Shown here in pieces: positions 30,264 to 37,987 of a DNA stretch of 40,360 nucleotides. Under the pieces are notes generated by a model, which searched no databases, had not been told where the DNA came from, and was given only the letters and a program-made list of their open reading frames with translations. Position numbers and translations under genes: made by a program. Position 1 is the stretch's first letter, and each line of letters opens with the position of its first letter. The DNA comes from a virus. The DNA is taken from positions 1 to 40,360 of the IMG/VR virus record IMGVR_UViG_3300044858_000828. One strand, written 5' to 3'.

Positions 30264-31747
30264 TATTCTAAACTCTGATTAGCTTTTATTAGATTAAACC
30301 TCTTACCAAACAGACTTCTAGTTACAGAGTTGAGAGAAGAACCAATAAGATCTTTTGGATTTCTAGAAGTAGCTTCGTGAACCCAGTAGTTAGGATCATA
30401 ATAATATTGCATATTCTGTGTTCTTATATTAGCCATTACCTGTAGGCTATTTACAAATCTACCTGTGCGATAGGTTAATACTCTAGAAGACTTAGGAGGT
30501 CCTCCCACAGGACCGATAGGCATACGACGAAGCATCTCTCTTTTAGTTAGAGCAGTTATAGTGTCGTCGGTGATGAAATCACCCATAGTTTTAGTAGACC
30601 CTCTAGTCTCTCTTAAAATAGATACAATAGAATTAATTCTACTTTGAAAAGCTGCTTTATTTATACGAGGTATATAAGTGTTTGGGTATTTAACTGTAGA
30701 AATAGGTATAGAGCCTCCGGAAGGTACTAATATTTGAGTAGTTACATCAGGCGGAGCCAACAATAGGTTTTTGATATCTGAATCTTTAATTATTTTATCT
30801 ACAGCTTGTCCTGATTTATTTTGAAGAGCTGTTTTTAGTCTTTCCAAAACTTTATTTTCATATGCAGTTGTATATGCTATATATAAACTAGAACTCTGCA
30901 CCTGTAAGTTGGTGTTCTGTACTTTAAAACTCTCTGGTAAATAGGCTGAATATGACTTAATAGTTGCGCCAGATCTTATTACATACTGCATCCATAGATT
31001 CTGACCCTTAGCTCTGATTTGTTTAACTGCAACTGAATTTTTAAAATATAATAATTTAGGATCAGTCCCAGAATATTCTCCAGTAATAGCGCTATGTAAA
31101 TTATCTTTTGCCCTGTCAAAAAAATCTTTAATAGTACGAGCAAGACGTTTAGCTTCTACTTTACTAGTATCTATAGAAGTGACTATCGGTATAACTAAAC
31201 TAGATCCTTCAGGTTTTACTCCTCCTAAAATACTTTTTATATTTATCTGTCTACCTGTTAATCCTCTAGGAGTTTTTCTACTAATTTTTAAAGAATCGTC
31301 ACTACCACCTAATAAGTCTATACCGAAAGAACCTTTAATTTCAATACCTCCTATAGTTTGTAATAAAGATAATCTTCTATTAGGGTCTTTTTCTGTGTTA
31401 GCAGCATTAACAAAGGCTTCTCTTAAAGATTGAAAATCTACTCCTTCTTCTAATTTTGCTAAATTCTGTCTTAATTCATCAAGAAAACTAAATATGGTGC
31501 TATCTTCTGTTTGATTATTTTCAAGAAGTTTATCTACATCAGCTTTAGTGATAGGTATGTCAGGTCTAGTATCTGAACTTGAAGTTCTAGGAAGTATAGT
31601 TCCAAATAACTGTCCTACATATGTTTCATAAGCTTTAGCATAAGAAGATTCCTGATCTTTAGATAATTTATTATCTCTTTTATAATACTTAGCAGTGAGT
31701 TCTTGGAATCCTGTGTTTTCAATAAAAACTATAGGCTTATCAATCAT
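30263..31747 (-). CDS. Putative neck/head-tail joining protein (unrecognised)
   Basis: This 494-residue protein is located between the connector and tail terminator-like genes, in the head-tail joining block. The C-terminal ~100 residues (YRTGRFVNSLQVMAN, YYYDPNYWVHEATS and RNPKDLIGSSLNS) resemble a small neck-type module that I have seen in other siphophages near HK97 gp10-type proteins. The long N-terminal part (charged helices, then LLGGSDDSLKISRK) is unfamiliar and makes it unusually large for that class. Both ends overlap neighbours by 1 nt (TAATG). The assignment is by context. Confidence 0.5.
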   Translation of the reverse strand: MIDKPIVFIENTGFQELTAKYYKRDNKLSKDQESSYAKAYETYVGQLFGTILPRTSSSDTRPDIPITKADVDKLLENNQTEDSTIFSFLDELRQNLAKLEEGVDFQSLREAFVNAANTEKDPNRRLSLLQTIGGIEIKGSFGIDLLGGSDDSLKISRKTPRGLTGRQINIKSILGGVKPEGSSLVIPIVTSIDTSKVEAKRLARTIKDFFDRAKDNLHSAITGEYSGTDPKLLYFKNSVAVKQIRAKGQNLWMQYVIRSGATIKSYSAYLPESFKVQNTNLQVQSSSLYIAYTTAYENKVLERLKTALQNKSGQAVDKIIKDSDIKNLLLAPPDVTTQILVPSGGSIPISTVKYPNTYIPRINKAAFQSRINSIVSILRETRGSTKTMGDFITDDTITALTKREMLRRMPIGPVGGPPKSSRVLTYRTGRFVNSLQVMANIRTQNMQYYYDPNYWVHEATSRNPKDLIGSSLNSVTRSLFGKRFNLIKANQSLE

Positions 31748-33024
31748 TACATCACAATCCTATAAAGATCCAACACGCGACGAATATGCGGAGCAAACCC
31801 ACCTGTAAATTCAAAAGATGAAATACTTTCCCCTTGTAGAGAAACCGCTCTATTTTCTAACCCTTTATGTAATTCTTTAATATAATCTAAGGTAACTAGT
31901 TTAACATCAGAAGGTATAGTATCATATCCACCGTTGTAAGTAATTTTTACACCATGTGTATAGTTATAAAACTGTTTAACACCTAAGATACTGAGAGTCT
32001 CTCTACCTGTGTCTTGCCCAACGTGTTTAGTTATTTCTCCAGTAGCCCCATACCATGTATACTGTTCTCTATTTAAAGATGAATCATAGGTAGTAATAGC
32101 ATCTTTAGAACCGTTAAAATGCATTAATAACGTAGTGTTTGTATCTGTTGAATATGTGTAGGTTTGTGGCACAAAATTAGCATTGGCTCTGTAACTATTT
32201 AGGGACATTCTTATCTCATCTAACTGACCTGAGAAATACTGTTTATCTGTTAAATTTTGTCTTCCTATCTCTACGGGTGCGGATAGGTTAGGGAATACAT
32301 TAGATACTGTTACTACAGGACTTACTAAAGATCCGCCTTTAAATATTCTGCAATCGTTATTCTCATCTCTAGAAAACATAACATGGACATATTGATTAGC
32401 AGTATAGCCAGTAGTAGAACCATTAGCTACATAGGCAATTTGAGTTCCGCCTTGCTTAGCTTCAAAAACTAGTCCTTGTGTGTTGCTAAAACCAAACTTC
32501 CAATAGTTATTACTGTCTTCTACTTGTGAGAAAAGGGTCTGAGAGCTGACTAAAGTATTAAATCTAAACCAGCCTTCAACCGCAAAAGGTAAGCTATCAA
32601 ACCAGAAATCATCGTCGTCTGTTAAAGATAAATATCCTCCAGAACCGTTTAACTGACCGGATGAAATTCCATATTTTACAAATCTAGTTTGAAGACTAAA
32701 CCCTGTATTAGAAGTAACTGTTTTATTTACTCTAGAAGCGTCAACTATCGAACTGTCTATTGTAGGACCGTCTAAAACTTGATACTGTCTGCCATCATAT
32801 TCTAAAACCTGATGAACATTATTTACGGGTATGTTTTTAACAAATAAGCTAGAGGTTCCGCCGTCAAATATCTCAGTATATGAATTAGAAGAGAAAACTC
32901 GCCCACAATAACTCTCTATCACAGAGCAGCCATAGGTAATTAGATTTGCTAATCTACCATCATGCTCTGTGCTGTTAATCTTAAGATAGTTTTTAACTTC
33001 TGCTAGAGTTACATAGTTTGCCAT
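31747..33024 (-). CDS. Head-tail connector (HK97 gp6-like) with inserted LamG-like domain
   Basis: The N-terminal ~90 residues (YVTLAEVKNYLKI, then DGRLANLITYGCSVIESYCG) and C-terminal ~75 residues (YNGGYDTIPSDVKLVTLDYI) together look like a typical HK97 gp6-type connector, normally about 100-200 residues in one piece. Residues about 115-310 form a concanavalin/LamG-like jelly roll. It runs YLSLTDDDDFWF, FAVEGWFRF, YWKFGFSN, then GQLDEIRMSLNSYR and NTTLLMHFNG. So a carbohydrate-binding-type domain splits the connector. RBS GAGG lies just past the upstream terminator's U-run, and the gene opens the head-tail joining block. Confidence 0.8.
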   Translation of the reverse strand: MANYVTLAEVKNYLKINSTEHDGRLANLITYGCSVIESYCGRVFSSNSYTEIFDGGTSSLFVKNIPVNNVHQVLEYDGRQYQVLDGPTIDSSIVDASRVNKTVTSNTGFSLQTRFVKYGISSGQLNGSGGYLSLTDDDDFWFDSLPFAVEGWFRFNTLVSSQTLFSQVEDSNNYWKFGFSNTQGLVFEAKQGGTQIAYVANGSTTGYTANQYVHVMFSRDENNDCRIFKGGSLVSPVVTVSNVFPNLSAPVEIGRQNLTDKQYFSGQLDEIRMSLNSYRANANFVPQTYTYSTDTNTTLLMHFNGSKDAITTYDSSLNREQYTWYGATGEITKHVGQDTGRETLSILGVKQFYNYTHGVKITYNGGYDTIPSDVKLVTLDYIKELHKGLENRAVSLQGESISSFEFTGGFAPHIRRVLDLYRIVM

Positions 33025-33034
33025 ATTTTCCTCT

Positions 33035-33072
33035 AAAAAAAAGAGGTAGCCATTATTTCTAACAGCTACCTC
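33035..33072 (-). terminator. Rho-independent terminator after capsid/decoration genes
   Basis: On the - strand GAGGTAGC pairs with GCTACCTC; the inner TGTTA/TAATG pairs (two wobbles) and closes a GAAA tetraloop. Eight U's follow immediately. It sits 26 nt after the decoration-like gene's stop and would reduce transcription into the connector gene. Confidence 0.93.
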
Positions 33073-33097
33073 TCACTTGATTATCAGTAGACTAATC

Positions 33098-33718
33098 TTA
33101 TGAAATTAGTGCTGATACTGTTTCAACCGTATTACCAGTATTTGATCCGCCGCTTCTGCTTGCAATTACTTGAACTGCCTTTAGAGTGGCGTTTGCTCCA
33201 GTGAAATATGCATTTGAAGAGGCATTTAGAACACTGAAACGAACGTTTGCAGATACTACTGCATTAGAACGGATTGCTCTGTCTACTGCACTAGCGTCGC
33301 AACGATCAACTACTAGAGCTACTAGAGCTTGGTTATCAATACCAAGGTCTCCATTTGTGAAGGTTACGTTTTCAAACCTTACAGTTCCTGTAGCACCGTT
33401 GGTAATAAATACGCTACGGCCTGTGCTAGCAGCTACACCGCTATTTCCGCTTAGTGTTACATTACGGAAAATATTAGTGTTTGCAGATGTGCCACCTATA
33501 ACTAGGTTTGCTAGTACTACGTCTGCTGGGTTGCCGATGCCTTCGAAAGTTAAACTATCTAGATTGATAGTTCCCATTTCGTAAACACCAGGCATAAATC
33601 TAATTGTTGATCCGAAGTTTAAAGCGTGTGATGGAATTTCATCAAAAGTCTTAAACTGAGCATTGTAGCTTAGATCGGCATCAACGATATGTAGGAATTT
33701 TTGTCCGGCTCCTGCCAT
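33098..33718 (-). CDS. Candidate capsid decoration protein with beta-helix-like repeats
   Basis: This 206-residue protein follows the major capsid gene, the usual position for a head decoration protein. The sequence has serial short beta turns (GSTIRFMPGVYEMGTI, DSLTFEGIGNP, TVRFENVTFTNGD, NVRFSVLNASSN), as expected for a parallel beta-helix rather than a typical decoration fold. Codon use is less AT-rich, like the major capsid part. AAGGAGAAA lies 5-6 nt before the ATG. It shares a hairpin upstream and a terminator downstream with the capsid gene. No known catalytic residue of pectate lyase is evident, so a structural role is favoured. Confidence 0.6.
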   Translation of the reverse strand: MAGAGQKFLHIVDADLSYNAQFKTFDEIPSHALNFGSTIRFMPGVYEMGTINLDSLTFEGIGNPADVVLANLVIGGTSANTNIFRNVTLSGNSGVAASTGRSVFITNGATGTVRFENVTFTNGDLGIDNQALVALVVDRCDASAVDRAIRSNAVVSANVRFSVLNASSNAYFTGANATLKAVQVIASRSGGSNTGNTVETVSALIS

Positions 33719-33733
33719 TTTGTTTCTCCTTAT

Positions 33734-33766
33734 GGGTAGTAGGTAGTATCTCTACTACCTACTCCC
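33734..33766 (-). other. Strong hairpin between capsid and decoration genes
   Basis: AGTAGGTAGTA / TACTACCTACT form a perfect 11-bp stem with a 4-nt loop; GGG/CCC can extend it past a bulge. There is no U-run after it, so it is not a standard terminator. An RNA stability or processing element is likely. Confidence 0.8.
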
Positions 33767-33781
33767 GTGCCTAAACTACTA

Positions 33782-35149
33782 TTATGCTCCAGAACGGATT
33801 ACTGATGCCATTGAATACTTGGTTGCATCAAGGGCAGCACTTGAGTTAGTTGTTAGTGCCTTCATGTCTAGGCGTGTGCTCATGTAGATTGCAGTTAGCT
33901 GACGACGTGGATCGTATTCGCTCTCAATCTCCATTGCACGGCGCTCAGCTACTAGGAACCCTGGCTTGTATACTAGTAGACCGATGTGACGGTCTGCACC
34001 GCCTACAACGTCTAGGAACTCAGTGATCATAACTGGAATTCCGTATACAGCTCCAAGAGCACCTGTTAGATAGGTTGCGTTTGGACCGAACTTATCAACT
34101 GTGCGGAAGTCTGAATTTGATACTAGCTCGTTATATCCTTCAATAGTTGTTAGATATACTAGGTGATCTCCTAGCTGTAGACCGTATTTACCTAATACGG
34201 CACGTGCGCTAGCAATGTTAGCTGGGGTAGCCTTGGTTGCGTTACCGCCGGTCTGAACACGGAGACCAGAGATATCATTGGCTAGGGTTGCAATTCCCTT
34301 GAATACTGCAGCATAACCAGTTCCTGCTGTGATAGCATTAGTTGGTGAAGCAGTGAACCCGCTTAGTGAACCGTCACCGCGTAGTAGAGCCTTGTCGATT
34401 GCACGGCCCATACGACGCATAGAAGCGGTACGTAGGAAGTCTAGTAGAGGAAGAATTGTATCTTCTTCTTCGTCCTTAGCTAGGTGTGTTGTAGCCATGA
34501 ACTTGTGAGGTGTGAAGTCTACAGACTTAATTGTGCTCTGGTTTGAAGTTGGCACGTTGGTAGCGTCGGCAATACCTGTGGTATATGTTCCGCTAGCGAA
34601 CTGTGCTACATCACCATCGGTGTCTTCGTCAGCAACTGGGACTCTGAAAGTCTTTGCGTCTACTGACATACGACGTAGCATTTTAGCAACAACTAGTTCC
34701 TGCTGTAGTTCAGTATAAACATCTGAGCTAAAGTTTGATAGGAACTGATCTACAGTTGTTACTGCCTTCATACGAGCACCTAGCTTGGTGTCGAATACAG
34801 ATTCCTTGCGAAGTGCCTTAGATAGTAGGTAGGCATTAGCAAGTTCACGCTGAGTGAACTGAGAAGCACGTGACTGCTCCTGGAATACCATCTTGCTGTT
34901 CTGTAGTGCAGCAATTTCGTCTTTGTACTTCTTGATCTGAGCCTGAAGTTCAGCAGCCTTTTCAGATTCACGAGGAGTATACTCACCGTACTTATCCTTT
35001 GCGTCTGCTTCCTTGATGATAGCTTCACCAGTCTTTTCAACTAGCTCAGCAACACGAGGCTCGGCAACCTTAGCTGTGGCAGTAGCCTCAGCCTTGGTTT
35101 CAGCAGTAGAACCAATAACAACTGGTTCGTCAACAGCCTGAGTAGCCAT
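33782..35149 (-). CDS. Major capsid protein from internal start (predicted)
   Basis: An in-frame ATG at 35149 (residue 499 of the long ORF; MATQAVDEPVVIGS) has AAAGGAG 9 nt upstream (ctcct on the + strand at 35159-35163), among the best ribosome sites in the window. It gives a 455-residue product: a delta-like helical region (to about residue 110; EYTPRESEKAAELQ) and the capsid fold. By eye, codons become clearly richer in G/C at third positions near here, as expected for the most abundant protein. Initiation here would separate the high demand for capsid from the low demand for protease. The long ORF still produces the fusion, possibly as a minor form. Confidence 0.78.
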   Translation of the reverse strand: MATQAVDEPVVIGSTAETKAEATATAKVAEPRVAELVEKTGEAIIKEADAKDKYGEYTPRESEKAAELQAQIKKYKDEIAALQNSKMVFQEQSRASQFTQRELANAYLLSKALRKESVFDTKLGARMKAVTTVDQFLSNFSSDVYTELQQELVVAKMLRRMSVDAKTFRVPVADEDTDGDVAQFASGTYTTGIADATNVPTSNQSTIKSVDFTPHKFMATTHLAKDEEEDTILPLLDFLRTASMRRMGRAIDKALLRGDGSLSGFTASPTNAITAGTGYAAVFKGIATLANDISGLRVQTGGNATKATPANIASARAVLGKYGLQLGDHLVYLTTIEGYNELVSNSDFRTVDKFGPNATYLTGALGAVYGIPVMITEFLDVVGGADRHIGLLVYKPGFLVAERRAMEIESEYDPRRQLTAIYMSTRLDMKALTTNSSAALDATKYSMASVIRSGA

Positions 35150-36643
35150 ATTTAATTTCTCCTTTGTTTGAGCTTCTAAATGACCGTGAAGCTTTAGCAT
35201 TATTTGTCGCATAGATGCTTCACTGTGCTCAATTTCTTTCAATTTATGAATAACTTGACAAATTCTATTTGCGACTACAAAGTCAGAATCAGTCCAGTTT
35301 TTAGTAGATACTAAGTTTATTGTTTTGTTTAGTTTTTCTTGTAGAGTTGGGTTAGTTTTTACTAGGTTGTCTGTTTTGAGATCATATAGATCTTTTTCGG
35401 TTACGTTATTTAAGTTTTTAAAGTTTGTTAGGATAGTCTGTTTTGTATCTTCATCTAAACTGAGTTCTTCGATCTCTGCTAGCTGAATATCAAAATTTGT
35501 TCCTACATCCCATATATTTAACACTTCTAGGGAAGTAGCGTCAATGTTTAAAATTTTATCAAGATGCTGTCCCTGTAAATCTACTTGTTTAAACTGGAAA
35601 CTTGGACTATCCGAAGTAGCAATCTTAGTAATTACATACCTCTCACCTTTTAGCTGAACAAATTGTCCATTAGCTAGTGCTCCAGTGCTTGCGCTTAATA
35701 GATTTACAAAAGGAATTGGCTCGTAAGGATCTGTTTCTTCTACAGTATCTTCTTCGGCTTGTTCAGAATCTTTTGTCTCTACTGTTTTCTGCACAGTATC
35801 TTCTGTTCCACTCATTAAAAAGATATTAGGAACGCTTTCCTCTTCTTCGTCTTCTTGCTCTGCGTGAACCGCGGTAGTAAGAATTCTGTGAGTGTGGCCT
35901 TCTGCAGCCTGAATTTGGCCATTAATTATCTGATGAACGTGCTCTCTAGAATCAGAGCCGAAAATAGTAGCGCCATCGTCTGTATCTGTCATTTGGAAAA
36001 TATGATAGTGTCCCATATCACGAGTAGTTATACCAATTCTATATGGGCCTTCGTTTTCTAAGATAGCTTTCTCTTCTGAAGTCATAGAAGCTTTAATCTC
36101 TTCTTCTTCTTTTGCATCTTGAACTGGAAAAGACTTTTTAAAGGTCTCATACTCTTCTTGATTTTCAAAATTCTTCTTTACAGAGAAAAGACTTTCCTGG
36201 TTAGCAGGAACACTTACAACGCTGATTTCTAGTAATTCAACATCAGATATAACGAATGTATCGTTAGCCTTATCTAGTTTTCCGTCTTTTACTAGAAAAC
36301 CTACGCTAAAACTTTTTAGGGCTCCGTCTTTTATGAGACTATGAACCCCGTGTAATTTTTCAGCAGCTTCACTAACGGAAGCCTCAATGAACATACCTTT
36401 TTTATCAACAGTTACTTTGTCTACTCTGCCGATCGGATTTTCGTGTTTGTGCTGATATAATAAAACAGGATTCTTACGAAACCTGTCTATTCCCTTAGCC
36501 CATGCTGCTGGAAGTACAACATCACCTGCGCGATCCTTATCTACAGTATTAGCATAGCCAGCAATTTTTAAACTTTTGCTACCTGTTTTCTTCTGTACAG
36601 AATTCGCTTCAAATGAGGCACTTAAGTAAAATTTCTTATCCAT
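33782..36643 (-). CDS. Prohead protease / scaffold / major capsid protein fusion
   Basis: This 953-residue ORF joins three parts. Residues 1-160 are an HK97-family (S78) prohead protease with H65 in QHKHENP, S113 in SFSVGF and ELLEISVVSVPAN. Residues 160-500 are an unusual linker/scaffold with three HxH motifs (H212/H214, H235/H237, H250/H252), acidic stretches and helices. Residues 550-953 hold an HK97-fold capsid protein (TVDQFLSNFSS, RMGRAIDKALLRGDG, ESEYDPRRQLT) after a charged delta-type coiled coil. Protease and capsid are usually separate genes. The long ORF may be cut by its own protease, and the capsid part has a strong start of its own. It overlaps portal by 8 nt. Confidence 0.9.
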   Translation of the reverse strand: MDKKFYLSASFEANSVQKKTGSKSLKIAGYANTVDKDRAGDVVLPAAWAKGIDRFRKNPVLLYQHKHENPIGRVDKVTVDKKGMFIEASVSEAAEKLHGVHSLIKDGALKSFSVGFLVKDGKLDKANDTFVISDVELLEISVVSVPANQESLFSVKKNFENQEEYETFKKSFPVQDAKEEEEIKASMTSEEKAILENEGPYRIGITTRDMGHYHIFQMTDTDDGATIFGSDSREHVHQIINGQIQAAEGHTHRILTTAVHAEQEDEEEESVPNIFLMSGTEDTVQKTVETKDSEQAEEDTVEETDPYEPIPFVNLLSASTGALANGQFVQLKGERYVITKIATSDSPSFQFKQVDLQGQHLDKILNIDATSLEVLNIWDVGTNFDIQLAEIEELSLDEDTKQTILTNFKNLNNVTEKDLYDLKTDNLVKTNPTLQEKLNKTINLVSTKNWTDSDFVVANRICQVIHKLKEIEHSEASMRQIMLKLHGHLEAQTKEKLNMATQAVDEPVVIGSTAETKAEATATAKVAEPRVAELVEKTGEAIIKEADAKDKYGEYTPRESEKAAELQAQIKKYKDEIAALQNSKMVFQEQSRASQFTQRELANAYLLSKALRKESVFDTKLGARMKAVTTVDQFLSNFSSDVYTELQQELVVAKMLRRMSVDAKTFRVPVADEDTDGDVAQFASGTYTTGIADATNVPTSNQSTIKSVDFTPHKFMATTHLAKDEEEDTILPLLDFLRTASMRRMGRAIDKALLRGDGSLSGFTASPTNAITAGTGYAAVFKGIATLANDISGLRVQTGGNATKATPANIASARAVLGKYGLQLGDHLVYLTTIEGYNELVSNSDFRTVDKFGPNATYLTGALGAVYGIPVMITEFLDVVGGADRHIGLLVYKPGFLVAERRAMEIESEYDPRRQLTAIYMSTRLDMKALTTNSSAALDATKYSMASVIRSGA

Positions 36644-37919
36644 TAGTCGATCCTTGTGTGTTTGTATCCTCTAAGGGAGTAACTGTTGTAGGCTCTGTTC
36701 TATCTTCTTCTACCGGTCTACCGCCCTGAGAAGGGTCTGTAGCACTACCTACTATATTTTGAGGCACCCTTATCTTATCCATTTCTGGATCTGTAGATCT
36801 TGATAGTCTTAAACCTTCTCTAGCTTCGTTAGGAGATATGATACCTCCATTTACTAGAGTAGTATAATACATAGCCTGAGTTTTATTATCTGGTTGTAGA
36901 GCAGAGATCGCATACTTATCTGGATATATTTTTACATCTCCCGCAAAGTATAACTGAAAGGCGCTACAATAACTATGTAGTATAGGTAGAACAACGTGAT
37001 TATATAGAAGTCTTTCGTTTACTTCTATGTTAGCATTATTACCGCTTTTTAGTAAGACATAAGGTACACCTAACGCCTTACACATATCTTGCTGTAATCT
37101 ATCAACTGAAGCTTCGAAATCTAGTTCTCTGAAGTTGATGTTACTAAACTTTTCAATTTTTAAACCACCGTCTAGGATGGCTGGACTTCTAGCTCCCTGA
37201 AATACGTTAGAATAAGTATTTCTCCAGGCTTCTAGTAGTCTTTCTTTTACCTTCTGACTTAGTACAGAATCTGTCTGTAAAACCATGCCAGGTATTGCAT
37301 TATTTTTGAAGAACTGTCTTTGGAAGTCTGTTAAAGCATAATACAGCTCTATCAGTCTTCTAAGAGGCTTTAACCTAGAGGAACCTCTAAAGATTGAATC
37401 TTCATTATCTGATTTTACATGGATAATCTCATCCGGGTCAAAGTTTATATTATTAACTTTTGGCTTATCAAAACCGTAAAGAACCGAACCACTTCTGAGT
37501 TGATATTGATAATTTTTAACGAAAGTCTTTTCATCGGGCTGAATAGCTACTTCGTTAGCAGGTAATGCATATAGAGATGTTCCATCATAGTAAAAAAAGG
37601 CATTACCATCTAGCATAAAATCTAGGAAAGATCTGCGAAATATTCTATTTCTATCTTCAAAAGGATTAGGAGTTATATTTAAAAGTTTATTTAATTTTTT
37701 AGGAGCTGCACCACCGTCTATGGTCAATGGCACATTTGCACAAGCGTTGATAATAATGTCTACAGCGCGACGTATTACTTCTACGTCACGATAAGCTCTT
37801 TCAAAATCAACTATTGTTTCAGGTACTTGATAACCAGCGTCTCTAGCGATAGAGGGCTGAACTGGATTTAGCTTTTCAGCCACCCATGCTCTAGTACGTC
37901 CTAAAAATGTATCACTCAA
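36636..37919 (-). CDS. Portal protein, HK97 family
   Basis: This 427-residue protein forms the dodecameric gate for DNA packaging. HK97-type portal segments are clear: LLNITPNPFEDRNRIFRRS, FMLDGNAFFYYDG, SSRLKPLRRLIELYY, RQFFKNNAIPG, then QDMCKALGVPYVLL. A Pro/Thr/Glu-rich tail (RPVEEDRTEPTTV) ends it. The start is TTG at 37919 (GAGGT 7 nt before); no ATG replaces it. It is preceded by its own promoter and followed by the overlapping protease/capsid ORF. Confidence 0.95.
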   Translation of the reverse strand: MSDTFLGRTRAWVAEKLNPVQPSIARDAGYQVPETIVDFERAYRDVEVIRRAVDIIINACANVPLTIDGGAAPKKLNKLLNITPNPFEDRNRIFRRSFLDFMLDGNAFFYYDGTSLYALPANEVAIQPDEKTFVKNYQYQLRSGSVLYGFDKPKVNNINFDPDEIIHVKSDNEDSIFRGSSRLKPLRRLIELYYALTDFQRQFFKNNAIPGMVLQTDSVLSQKVKERLLEAWRNTYSNVFQGARSPAILDGGLKIEKFSNINFRELDFEASVDRLQQDMCKALGVPYVLLKSGNNANIEVNERLLYNHVVLPILHSYCSAFQLYFAGDVKIYPDKYAISALQPDNKTQAMYYTTLVNGGIISPNEAREGLRLSRSTDPEMDKIRVPQNIVGSATDPSQGGRPVEEDRTEPTTVTPLEDTNTQGSTNG

Positions 37920-37937
37920 GGTTATACCTCATACAAT

Positions 37938-37966
37938 ATGATAACAGTGTATAATATTGTTGTCTA
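37938..37966 (-). promoter_or_regulatory. Extended -10 promoter upstream of portal
   Basis: On the - strand, TAGACA (37961-37966), 17 nt, then TATCAT (37938-37943) with TG at the extended -10 position. The start near 37931 gives a leader of about 11 nt that begins at the GAGG ribosome site of portal. Confidence 0.5.
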
Positions 37967-37987
37967 AACTTTTTTATTTACTTTGTC

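Noticed and set aside
33186-33584. 132-codon + strand ORF opposite the decoration-like gene
   Set aside because: It is antisense to a gene with a strong ribosome site; Ala/Thr/Arg composition is a shadow of the coding strand.
37940-37960. TATAAT on the + strand in the portal-terminase gap
   Set aside because: No matching -35 and no + strand gene follows; it is part of the spacer of the - strand promoter.
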